Shown piece by piece: positions 52,723-61,565 of a stretch of 64,000 nucleotides of DNA. This DNA comes from Bacteroides clarus YIT 12056 (GTDB taxonomy: Bacteria; Bacteroidota; Bacteroidia; Bacteroidales; Bacteroidaceae), in assembly GCF_900129655.1 (NCBI RefSeq), contig NZ_FQWK01000003.1, positions 62,001 to 126,000 of the forward strand, written 5' to 3'. The notes below the pieces were generated by a model that did no database searches, was not told where the DNA came from, and saw only the letters and a list, made by a program, of their open reading frames with translations. The first letter of the stretch is position 1. Each line of letters opens with the position of its first letter. The translations under genes and the position numbers were made by a program.

Positions 52723-53107
52723 TTGTTTTATCTATTCTTATTTGATGTATCACGTATTTGTCCGCCACTTTTCTAAAGAAACAATTCACCCGGAAGTTTC
52801 CGTTTGCGGTTGCCAACGTACCGACTATGAAGCCCGATTCATTGCGTTTTCCCTGATGGTTCACCGTAAAACCGCTCACCTGATTGCCGGAAAAGAAAGC
52901 GGCCATCTTTCCCTCTGCCGTCCGGCGGTCGACATTGATTGAACGATTCTCCAGAATCAGCTCTACTTTATCACTCAGATGCCCGTTCAGCTCCTGAGAA
53001 TCTCCCTTCTTAAAGGCCGTGACCACTCCCGCCGGCACATCTTGCGCCATGAGCGAAACCGCCCGGACAAAGAGACAGAGCCATAATATTACTACTCGTT
53101 TATTCAT
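52715..53107 (-). CDS. Small secreted protein (DUF4783-like)
   Basis: 130 residues from MNKRVVILWLCLFVRAVSLMAQ, a signal peptide. The mature part (DVPAGVVTAFKKGDSQELNGHLSDKVELIL, FFSGNQVSGFTVNHQGKRNESGFIVGTL) resembles the NTF2-like DUF4783 family common in Bacteroidetes. The start is set by the promoter at 53130-53158, which rules out the longer frame beginning at 53158. Function unknown; its link to nadC may be positional only. Confidence 0.75.
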   Translation of the reverse strand: MNKRVVILWLCLFVRAVSLMAQDVPAGVVTAFKKGDSQELNGHLSDKVELILENRSINVDRRTAEGKMAAFFSGNQVSGFTVNHQGKRNESGFIVGTLATANGNFRVNCFFRKVADKYVIHQIRIDKTNE

Positions 53108-53129
53108 TTTCACAAGTATTAATGATAGG

Positions 53130-53158
53130 CAAAGGTAAGCAAATCTTGTAAATAACAA
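53130..53158 (-). promoter_or_regulatory. Promoter of the DUF4783-like gene and nadC
   Basis: On the minus strand TTG (53158-53156), 18 bp, then TACCTTTG (53137-53130). The start codon is 23 bases on. Array 2 lies just upstream. Confidence 0.7.
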
Positions 53159-53218
53159 GAAAAAAGGCCGATTTTATTTTATTAACCTTCCATAAGTACA
53201 GCCATCATGGAAGGAATA

Positions 53219-53326
53219 ATTCGTCCTGCGGGATGGAATTATCCGTCCCGCAAGACGGATTGTTTCATCTCACGGGATGAATTTATTTGTCTCGTGAGAC
53301 GGATTATTCCGTCCCATGGGATGAAA
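53219..53326. repeat. 22-bp tandem palindrome array 2 (RGAYGRAT half-sites)
   Basis: Five dyad units have centres at about 53228.5, 53250.5, 53272.5, 53294.5 and 53316.5, exactly 22 bp apart. Each has two eight-base half-sites (consensus RGAYGRAT) around a four-base centre, with two-base gaps between units. The first unit is the least regular. It lies between the divergent promoters of the DUF4783-like/nadC pair and rlmH. Confidence 0.9.
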
Positions 53327-53369
53327 TAAATAATACACAGAGAAAAGCGGTATTCTCACGAGAAAGGAT

Positions 53370-53377
53370 TATTTTTG
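53370..53377 (+). promoter_or_regulatory. -7 box of rlmH
   Basis: TATTTTTG matches TAnnTTTG and lies 20 bases before the ATG at 53398. No TTG is seen at -33, and array 2 ends about 44 bases upstream. Confidence 0.5.
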
Positions 53378-53397
53378 CACGAAAATCAGTAATTCAC

Positions 53398-53871
53398 ATG
53401 AAAACGACTTTGCTCGTCGTAGGACGAACCGTAGAACAGCACTTTATCACAGCCATCAATGACTACATACAGCGCACACGGCGCTATCTCTCGTTTGATA
53501 TGGAAGTCATCCCGGAGTTGAAAAATACCAAAAGCCTTTCCATGGACGTACAAAAAGAGAAAGAGGGCGAACTCATCCTGAAAGCTCTCCAACCGGGTGA
53601 TGTAGTGGTGCTGCTGGACGAGGGGGGAAAAGAAATGCGCTCCATAGAGTTCGCGGACTATATGAAGCGCAAGATGAATACCGTAAACAAACGGCTGGTT
53701 TTTATTATCGGCGGACCTTACGGTTTCTCCCCCAAAGTTTATGCAGCGGCACACGAGAAACTGTCTCTTTCGCGCATGACCTTTTCGCATCAGATGATAA
53801 GGCTTATCTTCGTGGAGCAGCTTTACCGTGCCATGACGATACTGAACGGCGGACCGTATCACCACGAATAA
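53398..53871 (+). CDS. rlmH: 23S rRNA pseudouridine-1915 N3-methyltransferase
   Basis: 157 residues, the standard RlmH length, from MKTTLLVVGRTVEQHFITAINDYIQRTRRYL. It is a SPOUT methyltransferase: VVLLDEGGKEMRSIEFADYM, FIIGGPYGFSPKVY and the C-terminal LSLSRMTFSHQMIRLIFVEQLYRAMTILNGGPYHHE are diagnostic. It uses S-adenosylmethionine to methylate the 70S ribosome. I reject the in-frame start at 53287 because it lies in array 2 and upstream of the -7 box. Confidence 0.96.
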   Translation: MKTTLLVVGRTVEQHFITAINDYIQRTRRYLSFDMEVIPELKNTKSLSMDVQKEKEGELILKALQPGDVVVLLDEGGKEMRSIEFADYMKRKMNTVNKRLVFIIGGPYGFSPKVYAAAHEKLSLSRMTFSHQMIRLIFVEQLYRAMTILNGGPYHHE

Positions 53872-53949
53872 TCGCGAGAAAGCCTCTCCCTGAACCTGTC
53901 TCCGGACACAGACACCGCAGACGGTATCCCGGCACAGATACAGCCCCTC

Positions 53950-54297
53950 TTAAACAATCTCCTGCAACAGAGCCGGAATTTCGGGAGTACTGTTCTTTAT
54001 AACCGTAATACGGTTCTTCCCTTCCGGCGTCAACGCGAAGTGCATCTGACGCTTATCCGCTTTTCCCACCAGGCGGGTTATCAGCTTCTTCTCCTCTACC
54101 GAACGGATTATCTTGGAAGCATTGGAGGCTGACAGTCCGAGCGCTTCCGCTATCTCGCTGGAAGTGAGTTTGGGGGTGTTGAGCAGGGTACACAACAGCA
54201 TACCCTCATTCAACGACAAATCAAACTCCTGCATGAATTTTACTTCAAACTCGGCTATCGCCCGGTAAATATCGCGGATTCTACATAAAGTTTCCAT
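53950..54297 (-). CDS. MarR family regulator
   Basis: A 115-residue winged-helix regulator, shorter than typical MarR (about 140). The helix-turn-helix is LTSSEIAEALGLSASNASKIIRSVEEKKLI, with wing KADKRQMHFALTPEGKNRI. Its gene follows the multidomain sulphur protein by nine bases, so it probably autoregulates that operon in response to thiol or sulphur state. Confidence 0.85.
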   Translation of the reverse strand: METLCRIRDIYRAIAEFEVKFMQEFDLSLNEGMLLCTLLNTPKLTSSEIAEALGLSASNASKIIRSVEEKKLITRLVGKADKRQMHFALTPEGKNRITVIKNSTPEIPALLQEIV

Positions 54298-54306
54298 TAT
54301 TCCTGT

Positions 54307-56763
54307 TTATATAAATAGATTCACATTCGCCTTGTCCGCGCGCTCCATATAGGTAGCTACACCGCCTATGGTAACTTCGTCCAGCAATTCTTCGCGCCGG
54401 ATACCCATCATATCCATAGACATCTGACAAGCTATAAATTCAACGCCCTGCGCCAACGCCTGAGAACGCAACGATTCCAACGAATCTATCCCTTTCCGTT
54501 TCATCAGGAAGCGCATCATCCGGCTGCCCATTCCCATCATATTCATCTTGGACAGTTTCAGTTTCAATGAGTTGGACGGGAGCATCATGCCGAACATCTT
54601 TCCGAAAATATCTTTCTCCGTCCGGGGCTTCTGCATCTTCTTCAAGACATTCAATCCCCAGAAGGTGAAGAATATCGACACTTTCTGTCCGGTGGCCGCT
54701 GCGCCGTTAGCGAGTACAAAGGTAGCTAAAGCCTTGTCTAAATCATCGCTAAAAAGAATTAAAGTTTTTCCCCGTCCGCCTGCTGCCGGAAGAGATGACG
54801 GACAGGCACAGGCCTCATCGCCTTTTTCAAGCAACACCGTGTAACGTCCTTTTTCTTCTTTTTTCTCTATCAGTTTGTTGCCCGTAGTGGCGCACCAGGC
54901 AGAAGCGTCACGTGCGAAACCCGCATCGGTCGCCACAATTTCCACCCGCTCGCCCGGAGCAATGCTGTCCATGGCTTTCTTTACCTGCATGATAGGGCCG
55001 GGACATTGCAGGCCGCAGGCATTAACCCTCAAAGGTTCTTTGGCAGAACCGCCCTGCGCCGATTCTGACGGAGCGGATGCAGCAGGCTGCGCCGGCGATG
55101 GTGCCGTAGGAGCAGGAACGGGAGCCACTGCCGTAGAATAGGTCTTATATCCGCCTATCAAGTTGAATGTGTTACGATAGCCGCGCCCTATCAGGATACG
55201 TTGCGCCAGATATCCGCGCAAACCTACGGCGCAGAAGAGTACAACGGGCTTATCCGCCGGTATTTCCGACAAATGGTCGCGCATCCCGTCCAGCGGAATA
55301 TTGACAGCTCCCGGAATCGTTCCGAACGAGAATTCCTCGGGCGTACGGGCATCTATCAGCATTACCTCGTCTTTCTTCTCAGCCAGTTCGCGCCAGGAGA
55401 TAACCGGCATTGCGCCGCTGATAATATTGGAAGCCACATATCCGGCTATGGCGATGGGGTCTTTTGCCGATGAGAAAGGCGGCGCATAGGCGTGTTCCGT
55501 TTCCATCAAATCATAAACGGTTCCACCGTGTTTGATAAGTCCCGCTATCTGGTCGATGCGCTTATCCACTCCCTCATAACCCACACATTGCGCGCCATAG
55601 AGTTTACCGGTTTTCGGGTGGAACGTCAGTTTCAAAGTCAAAGGCAATGCATCGGGATAATAACCTGCGTGCGAAGCCGAATGGGTCACCGAGCTTTGAT
55701 ACTCCATTCCCCATTGTTTCAGACGCTTGGCGGCCAGTCCGGTAGACGCTACCGTCATATCGAAGACTTTGGCGATGGATGTACCGATGGCGCCTTCATA
55801 GGATGTGGTATTGCCCAATGCCATATTGTCGGCAACAATACGTCCCTGACGGTTGGCCGGATTAGCCAAATAGTTGAGCCACGGTTTTCCGGTCAGCGGA
55901 TGGGGATATTCGATGGCATCGCCTACGGCATAGATGTCTTTTACGGAAGTTTCCAAGTGCTCGTCCACCCAGATACCGCCCATTTCCCCCAACTTCAGGC
56001 CGGCCTGTTGCGCCAATGCCGTTGCCGGACGCACACCGATAGAAAGCAATACCATATCGGCGGGAATCGTCTTTCCGCTTTTCAGGAAGACAGTAATTCC
56101 CTGTTCGGTACGACGGAAATGGGTAACGCCCTCTTCCAAGTAAAGGGAAACGCCTTTTTGAATTAAATGCTGGTGGATATGTGCAGCCATAGAGAAATCG
56201 ATGGGCGCCATAACCTGGTTGCCCATTTCTACAACCGAAACCGCAACGCCCGCATGATGCAGGTTTTCCGCCATTTCCAGTCCGATGAAGCCCGCTCCCA
56301 CTACAACCGCGCGTTTTACTTGTTTGTCTGTGATATAAGCCTTGATTTGGTCGGTATCTTCCACATTGCGAAGCGTAAATATGCCTTCCGAATCGATGCC
56401 TTCCAAAGGCGGTTTTACCGGATTGGCTCCCGGAGAAAGCAGAAGTTTGTCATAAGTTTCTTCATATTCCTTTCCGTCGGCCTTACGGATAGTCAGTGTC
56501 TTCTTTTCCGGGTCGATGGCGACCGCTTCATTCTCTACCCGTACATCAATCCGGAAACGTTGGCCGAAAGATGCGGGAGTCTGAACCAACAGTTTCTCAC
56601 GCTCGGCAATAACGCCACCGATATAATAAGGCAATCCGCAATTGGCATACGAAATGTATTTGCCTTTCTCCAATAAAATGATTTCAGCCTGTTCGTCTAC
56701 TCTTCTTAACCGGGCGGCAGCTGTAGCTCCACCTGCAACACCACCAATAATTACATATTTCAT
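54307..56763 (-). CDS. CoA-disulfide reductase / rhodanese / TusA / DsrE four-domain fusion
   Basis: An 818-residue fusion. Residues 1 to about 445 are a pyridine nucleotide-disulphide oxidoreductase of the CoA-disulfide reductase type (GGVAGGATAAARLRR, single active cysteine in SYANCGLPYYIGG). A rhodanese domain spans about 455-550 (PVVLFCAVGLRG, catalytic Cys). A Pro/Ala/Ser linker follows, then a TusA/SirA domain (NACGLQCPGPIMQVKKAM) and a C-terminal DsrE/F-like domain (LILFSDDLDKALATFVLANGAAATGQKVSIFF, ACQMSMDMMGI). All sulphur-carrying cysteines are present. It probably handles persulphides or polysulphide. A MarR gene follows directly. The start region has a TTTCC-TTT-GGAAA palindrome upstream (56820-56833), a possible operator. 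Confidence 0.92.
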   Translation of the reverse strand: MKYVIIGGVAGGATAAARLRRVDEQAEIILLEKGKYISYANCGLPYYIGGVIAEREKLLVQTPASFGQRFRIDVRVENEAVAIDPEKKTLTIRKADGKEYEETYDKLLLSPGANPVKPPLEGIDSEGIFTLRNVEDTDQIKAYITDKQVKRAVVVGAGFIGLEMAENLHHAGVAVSVVEMGNQVMAPIDFSMAAHIHQHLIQKGVSLYLEEGVTHFRRTEQGITVFLKSGKTIPADMVLLSIGVRPATALAQQAGLKLGEMGGIWVDEHLETSVKDIYAVGDAIEYPHPLTGKPWLNYLANPANRQGRIVADNMALGNTTSYEGAIGTSIAKVFDMTVASTGLAAKRLKQWGMEYQSSVTHSASHAGYYPDALPLTLKLTFHPKTGKLYGAQCVGYEGVDKRIDQIAGLIKHGGTVYDLMETEHAYAPPFSSAKDPIAIAGYVASNIISGAMPVISWRELAEKKDEVMLIDARTPEEFSFGTIPGAVNIPLDGMRDHLSEIPADKPVVLFCAVGLRGYLAQRILIGRGYRNTFNLIGGYKTYSTAVAPVPAPTAPSPAQPAASAPSESAQGGSAKEPLRVNACGLQCPGPIMQVKKAMDSIAPGERVEIVATDAGFARDASAWCATTGNKLIEKKEEKGRYTVLLEKGDEACACPSSLPAAGGRGKTLILFSDDLDKALATFVLANGAAATGQKVSIFFTFWGLNVLKKMQKPRTEKDIFGKMFGMMLPSNSLKLKLSKMNMMGMGSRMMRFLMKRKGIDSLESLRSQALAQGVEFIACQMSMDMMGIRREELLDEVTIGGVATYMERADKANVNLFI

Positions 56764-56861
56764 ACTTCTTTCTTTTAGTTTGATGCTGCAAAGAAAGCAA
56801 TAATTTCCAATACAAAATAGTTTCCTTTGGAAAATAATGTTAACCGGTTATATTTTAATGC

Positions 56862-56898
56862 CATGAGGGGTGATATCCACATTGATACCCCCCTCATG
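56862..56898 (-). terminator. Hairpin after the clostripain-like gene
   Basis: CATGAGGGG (56862-56870) pairs with CCCCTCATG on the right, with further pairing inside (TGATATC and GATA). On the minus strand it follows the protease stop by about 40 bases; the T-run is weak, so confidence is moderate. Confidence 0.5.
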
Positions 56899-56937
56899 AT
56901 ATATAATATTTCATTCAAAAGTTTTTCGGAACGGGAA

Positions 56938-58155
56938 TTACCACCCCATCTTATCGAGACCGGCAGCAGTATACCAAGCGGTGGAACGATATGCGGCGGC
57001 AGCCTGGGAGTCTAAGGAAAGGGGGATATAATGCGTGACACCATTTGTTTCCTTCATCGAAAACATTCCGGCAAACTGCGAATAATTCATCTCCGTAGTA
57101 TCCCAATACTCAATAGAAGCATTAAAAGCCTGCTTCCAAACGGCATAAGCATTATCGTCCAATAAAGTTTGCATCATCTGCGAGAAATCGTAATAGCCGA
57201 CATGACTTTGCCTTTCATCCTCGTAATGGGACAATCTTCGCGCGTCGTAATCAAACACTTTGCCACGGAGCGAAACGTTATCATCATCCACTCCTTCGGA
57301 AATCATCTGTTTCGTCACAGCGGCCAACTCCGCTAAAGCGTCCGTCTTTACGACACAGACAGAAGTACCCCCTGTCCAATTCGTATTAGACATGCCGGAG
57401 CCGCCGTTATATTTCTCATTGTAATGATTGAAATAGGCTTCTGCCATCTGATTTGCCGCGCCCGGTTTAAACATATAAGGAACAACCTTGTCATAAGGAG
57501 CGCCCGGACCCGGATTCTCCGTAGGGCAACCCATATAGTAATCGGCATAATCACGCACCGCATAAGCCACTTCTACGGACATCATAAAGCATGCATCGAA
57601 CATGATAAAATCGAAATGAGGCATGTTATCATCCAGCACCGTCACCAAATCGGATATATTCATACGATTGTCCTGTCCTGCCCCCTTGTCTTGCCCTATC
57701 CAGCGTGTAGAGGCCGAAGGCACCGGATAAGGTATCCACCCATCCGCATGCGACCAGTAAACCAACCCGTAGCTGTCCGCCGGATATTCATAAAAAGCGC
57801 GGTGCATAACCTCTTTCATCACCGATACGTCCGTAGACACCTGCTCCGCATATTCTTTGATGATCTCTTTCTCCACATTGCCTTTCTTATCTTTTGCGAT
57901 GCGAAACAAAACAGGGGTGTTTCTGTCATCCTGATATACCAACAGATTACAGGATGATGAACCGACAAGCTTCATACCCTCAATCATCTCTTCCACATCT
58001 TCCTTTGCAAACGAAGCCAAACTATTATCCGCTACGATATAAACAAGCACGGTTTTACTTCCCGCTTCGGGTGGCACAGGGTCATCATCTTGGTTACAGG
58101 ACGTAAACAAAAAAAGGAAAGACGCGCACAGCAGGGTATAAAGTTTCAATCTCAT
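56938..58155 (-). CDS. Clostripain-like (C11) cysteine protease, lipoprotein
   Basis: About 405 residues from MRLKLYTLLCASFLFLFTSC, a lipoprotein signal with acidic NQDDDPVPP after the cysteine. The C11 dyad is visible: His in YGLVYWSHADGWIPYP and Cys in FDFIMFDACFMMSVEVAYAVRDY. The N-terminal KTVLVYIVADNSLASFAKEDVEEMIEGM is also family-typical. Bacteroides C11 proteases (fragipain-like) process exported proteins; whether this one does is unknown. Starts at 58161 or 58182 are possible. Confidence 0.88.
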   Translation of the reverse strand: MRLKLYTLLCASFLFLFTSCNQDDDPVPPEAGSKTVLVYIVADNSLASFAKEDVEEMIEGMKLVGSSSCNLLVYQDDRNTPVLFRIAKDKKGNVEKEIIKEYAEQVSTDVSVMKEVMHRAFYEYPADSYGLVYWSHADGWIPYPVPSASTRWIGQDKGAGQDNRMNISDLVTVLDDNMPHFDFIMFDACFMMSVEVAYAVRDYADYYMGCPTENPGPGAPYDKVVPYMFKPGAANQMAEAYFNHYNEKYNGGSGMSNTNWTGGTSVCVVKTDALAELAAVTKQMISEGVDDDNVSLRGKVFDYDARRLSHYEDERQSHVGYYDFSQMMQTLLDDNAYAVWKQAFNASIEYWDTTEMNYSQFAGMFSMKETNGVTHYIPLSLDSQAAAAYRSTAWYTAAGLDKMGW

Positions 58156-58185
58156 AGTCATTCGTATAATTCCGGGAAGCAATGA

Positions 58186-58578
58186 TTACTCTTCCGGCTT
58201 CTTAAAACTAAACTTGTCCGGCGCAATAGCTTGCAGCACCATTGTTCCTTTCTTATACTTCGCCTTTACCTTGACAGCTTCCTTTTCCAGTTTCTTTCTG
58301 CTTTCACTGAAATAGACCATACACGTATAATCGGGTTTCTTCAAATCGTACTCCAAGTAGTTCTTCAACTGATAGCTATACAAATCGCGTTTGGGCAGAA
58401 AACCGTTCTTATCCAGCGCCGCGCTATCCAAGACCTGAATTTCCGTACAATACACTATCGAATCATTGAAAGACGCCGCTACACCAAAAGCGTAAACCAG
58501 CTTATGACTTTTCATTGTAAATGCCGTACACAAAGTAAATACGAGCATTACTGCAAATACTATTTTTACGTGCTTCAT
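58186..58578 (-). CDS. Small secreted protein of unknown function
   Basis: 130 residues from MKHVKIVFAVMLVFTLCTAFTMKSHK, a signal peptide. The mature part (LVYAFGVAASFNDSIVYCTEIQVLDSAALDKNGFLPKRDLYSYQLKNYLEYDL) is seen as a mixed alpha/beta protein rich in Lys; no family recognised with confidence. The start at 58578 is fixed by the promoter at 58605-58634; the longer frame is rejected. It is followed by the C11 protease gene after 30 bases and may be co-expressed with it. Confidence 0.65.
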   Translation of the reverse strand: MKHVKIVFAVMLVFTLCTAFTMKSHKLVYAFGVAASFNDSIVYCTEIQVLDSAALDKNGFLPKRDLYSYQLKNYLEYDLKKPDYTCMVYFSESRKKLEKEAVKVKAKYKKGTMVLQAIAPDKFSFKKPEE

Positions 58579-58604
58579 AATTTCTTTTTGTTTATTTAAT
58601 GGGG

Positions 58605-58634
58605 CAAAGATAATGTAAACCGAAAGCAGAACAA
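58605..58634 (-). promoter_or_regulatory. Promoter of the small secreted protein and C11 protease
   Basis: On the minus strand TTG (58634-58632), exactly 19 bp, then TATCTTTG (58612-58605). It is one of the two best matches to the Bacteroides consensus in this window. Confidence 0.8.
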
Positions 58635-58693
58635 AATAAGCACGCCTATTTTTTATGCGGAGACACCGCTTTATCATGATTTAAAGACGGAAA

Positions 58694-58725
58694 AAACCGG
58701 CCGTCCACGCTGGACAGACCGGTTT
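58694..58725 (-). terminator. Terminator of rpoD
   Basis: AAACCGGCCGTCC pairs with GGACAGACCGGTTT; on the minus strand the stem is followed by TTTTTTCCG. It lies 39 bases after the rpoD stop. Confidence 0.85.
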
Positions 58726-58763
58726 ACTTAATTTCTTTATTTGTCAGAAACCGATATTCTTAT

Positions 58764-59624
58764 TTATCCCAAATAAGATTTGAGCAATTTGCTACGATTA
58801 CTTTGTCTTAATCTTCTGATTGCTTTTTCTTTAATCTGGCGGACGCGCTCACGTGTGAGACCAAATTTGTCGCCGATTTCCTCTAATGTCATTTCCTGCT
58901 GTCCGATACCGAAAAACATCTGTATGATTTCTTTTTCCCTATCGGTTAACGTAGAAAGAGCTCTATCAATTTCCCTCGCAAGAGACTCGTTCACCAAAGA
59001 GCGGTCGGCCATAGGAGAGTCGTCGTTGACCAACACATCGAGCAGGCTGTTGTCTTCTCCTTCAACGAAAGGCGCGTCCACCGAAATATGGCGACCGGAA
59101 ACCTTCAGCGTATCAGAGATTTTGTCAACAGGGATTTCCAATTCATCGGCAAGCTCTTCGGGAGACGGGCGACGTTCGTTTTCCTGCTCGAACTTAGAGA
59201 AAGCCTTGCTGATTTTGTTCAGCGAGCCTACCTGGTTCAAAGGGAGACGCACAATACGCGACTGCTCTGCCAAAGCCTGCAAAATGGACTGACGTATCCA
59301 CCATACTGCATAACTGATGAACTTGAAACCACGTGTTTCATCGAACTTTTCGGCAGCCTTAATCAGTCCTAAATTGCCCTCGTTAATCAAGTCGGGCAAA
59401 CTCAAACCCTGGTTCTGGTACTGTTTGGCTACAGATACAACGAAACGCAGATTGGCACGTGTCAATTTCTCCAGTGCAACACGGTCACCCTTGCGGATGC
59501 GCTGAGCGAGCTCTACCTCTTCTTCGACTGTAATGAGGTCTTCGCGACCGATTTCCTGCAAATACTTGTCAAGAGAAGCGCTCTCTCTGTTAGTGATACT
59601 TTTGGTAATTTTTAATTGTCTCAT
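58764..59624 (-). CDS. rpoD: Primary sigma factor RpoD/SigA
   Basis: 286 residues, the short Bacteroidetes form without region 1.1. Region 1.2 is [29 protein letters not shown]; region 2 contains [37 protein letters not shown] and [13 protein letters not shown]; region 4 ends [31 protein letters not shown]. It recognises the TTG/TAnnTTTG promoters marked in this window. TAACTTTG at 59655-59648 on the minus strand is its own -7 box. Confidence 0.96.
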   Translation of the reverse strand: MRQLKITKSITNRESASLDKYLQEIGREDLITVEEEVELAQRIRKGDRVALEKLTRANLRFVVSVAKQYQNQGLSLPDLINEGNLGLIKAAEKFDETRGFKFISYAVWWIRQSILQALAEQSRIVRLPLNQVGSLNKISKAFSKFEQENERRPSPEELADELEIPVDKISDTLKVSGRHISVDAPFVEGEDNSLLDVLVNDDSPMADRSLVNESLAREIDRALSTLTDREKEIIQMFFGIGQQEMTLEEIGDKFGLTRERVRQIKEKAIRRLRQSNRSKLLKSYLG

Positions 59625-59647
59625 TCTTATAATACAGATTTGGGTTG

Positions 59648-59655
59648 CAAAGTTA
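59648..59655 (-). promoter_or_regulatory. -7 box of rpoD
   Basis: TAACTTTG on the minus strand, 23 bases before the rpoD start; TTG copies lie 17 and 21 bases upstream of it. Confidence 0.55.
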
Positions 59656-59728
59656 CGACAAATTATTTATTACAAACAAACTTGCCCGAACTTTTTTACC
59701 TTATTTATATCTTACTTATACAACAAAA

Positions 59729-59758
59729 AGGATGTCGACAAGTATTTGCCGACACCCT
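59729..59758 (-). terminator. Terminator of the HtrA gene
   Basis: AGGATGTCG pairs with CGACACCCT (one mismatch); on the minus strand it is followed by TTTTTGTTG. It lies about 57 bases after the HtrA stop (59815) and before rpoD. Confidence 0.75.
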
Positions 59759-59814
59759 CTTTTTCGTCTTTCTTTGCTATTATTACAATCTTCTTACCTA
59801 TCTGCCTGCTTTTG

Positions 59815-61344
59815 TCACTCTTGAGTTAAATCCACAGCGTAGCTTGCACGCTTGCCCGACGGGAACATACCGGTGATGAACAGTACCTGATCGGGAGATT
59901 GAGTAGCCGCTTTCAGCACTTTCTCCAAATCTTCCACCGACTTCATCTGCACGTTGTTCGCTTTCAGGATAATGAAGCCCTTACGGATACCGGCATCGGC
60001 CATCTTACCGTTGGATACTCCGGTTACTTCCAAGCCATAACCCAGATTAAGCTGTCGCTTCAGTTCGGAAGATACAGGCTTGAAGGCTGCACCCAGAAGT
60101 TCCATTCCGGCGTCTTTCACAACTTTCGTATTGCCCTGAGAGTTTTTCAGAGTCAACTCAAATTCTTTCTCTTTCTTATCACGGATTACTTTTACCTTCA
60201 CCTTGTCGCCCGGACGATGCTTGGCCAAAGCTTCCTGCAAATCAGTGAATTTATGCACTTTCTTACCGTCGATACCGATGATAACGTCATCCGACTTCAA
60301 TACGCCGGCGGCAGAACCACCCTCTACGACTTCGGCAATCAGGACACCTTCTTTCACACCGAGTTCATCGGCTTTCTTTTTCATCTCCTCAGCCAGTCTT
60401 TCGTCCATTTGCAGGTCTGTACCCAGCGTAGTACCGGTAATGCCCAGCAAAGCGCGTTGCACCGTACCGAACTGTTTTAAGTCCGCTACAACTTTCGTCA
60501 TGATACTGGTAGGGATTGCAAAACCGTAACCGGAGTATGCACCTGTCGGTGAATACAGCATGGCGTTGATACCGACCAGCTCGCCTCTTGCATTGACCAG
60601 CGCACCACCACTGTTACCCTGGTTGATAGCGGCATCCGTCTGGATGAAAGACTGGATATTCGCAGCCTGTCCGTTGGATGCGGTAGCGCCGATGGCACGA
60701 GCCTTTGCGCTGACGATACCGGCCGTAACGGTAGAGTTCAGGTTGAACGGATTACCTACCGCCAACACCCATTCGCCGACTTTCAGCTCGTCGGAATTAC
60801 CTACCGGCACCGTAGGGAAATCATCTCCCTCAATCTTAATCAGCGCAAGGTCGGTGCTGGGGTCGGTGCCGATGATGCGGCCTTTCAGCTCACGGTCGTC
60901 ATTCAGTTTTACGGTAATTTCATCAGCGCCTTCAACCACGTGATTGTTGGTTACGATGTAACCGTCCTTAGAAATAATCACACCGGAACCGAAACCTACG
61001 CGCGGCTGGGTTTGTATCTGACGCTGCTGTCCGCGGCCGTCACCGAAGAAAAAGTCAAAAATATCCGGCATACCCTGCACCGTTTGAGTTTTACTCAATT
61101 GCTTGGCGCGTATATGTACTACGGCGTGAACCGAATTCTCCGCCGCTTGTGTCAAATCAACAGGCTGCGCATCCGTTGCGTTGTAAGCGGCCAACCGCAG
61201 GTTATTAGGGTTCTGTTGGAACAACTCGCCAAATGTAGCAGGCTTTTCCTTATTCAGCATCTTATAGGTGGTAACACCAGCTACTCCTGAACTAAGAATT
61301 ACAATGGCTGCTACTCCAAGGATGTTTTTTGTTGTCTGTTTCAT
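59815..61344 (-). CDS. Do family serine protease (HtrA/DegP)
   Basis: A 509-residue periplasmic protease. The N-terminus (ILGVAAIVILSSGVAGVTTY) is a signal or anchor. The trypsin-like triad is visible: His in GYIVTNNHVVEG, Asp in STDLALIKIEG, Ser in QGNSGGALVN. Two PDZ domains follow (about 290-385 and 410-505). It degrades misfolded envelope proteins. Palindrome array 4 lies upstream. No strong -7 box was found, which is compatible with a stress-dependent promoter. Confidence 0.94.
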   Translation of the reverse strand: MKQTTKNILGVAAIVILSSGVAGVTTYKMLNKEKPATFGELFQQNPNNLRLAAYNATDAQPVDLTQAAENSVHAVVHIRAKQLSKTQTVQGMPDIFDFFFGDGRGQQRQIQTQPRVGFGSGVIISKDGYIVTNNHVVEGADEITVKLNDDRELKGRIIGTDPSTDLALIKIEGDDFPTVPVGNSDELKVGEWVLAVGNPFNLNSTVTAGIVSAKARAIGATASNGQAANIQSFIQTDAAINQGNSGGALVNARGELVGINAMLYSPTGAYSGYGFAIPTSIMTKVVADLKQFGTVQRALLGITGTTLGTDLQMDERLAEEMKKKADELGVKEGVLIAEVVEGGSAAGVLKSDDVIIGIDGKKVHKFTDLQEALAKHRPGDKVKVKVIRDKKEKEFELTLKNSQGNTKVVKDAGMELLGAAFKPVSSELKRQLNLGYGLEVTGVSNGKMADAGIRKGFIILKANNVQMKSVEDLEKVLKAATQSPDQVLFITGMFPSGKRASYAVDLTQE

Positions 61345-61565
61345 ATTACTTTCTATTCTCTTTAATTGTTAATATTCAAATCTCATTTAACATTCTGACG
61401 TTAAAATAACGACAAAAATCGTTCAGTTATTCCGCTTGTCACTCTTTTTTGTTCTCTTTTAACAGTGAATATTTAGGGCTTAACAGCGGTTAACGGCAAC
61501 GACTGCCAAATTAGCATTTGTGTACGATTACTGTCTGTTAAAAGACTGACAGATAGACGAAATAA

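Noticed and set aside
53287..53397. Upstream extension of rlmH
   Set aside because: It would start inside palindrome array 2 and before the -7 box; the standard RlmH length is met from 53398.
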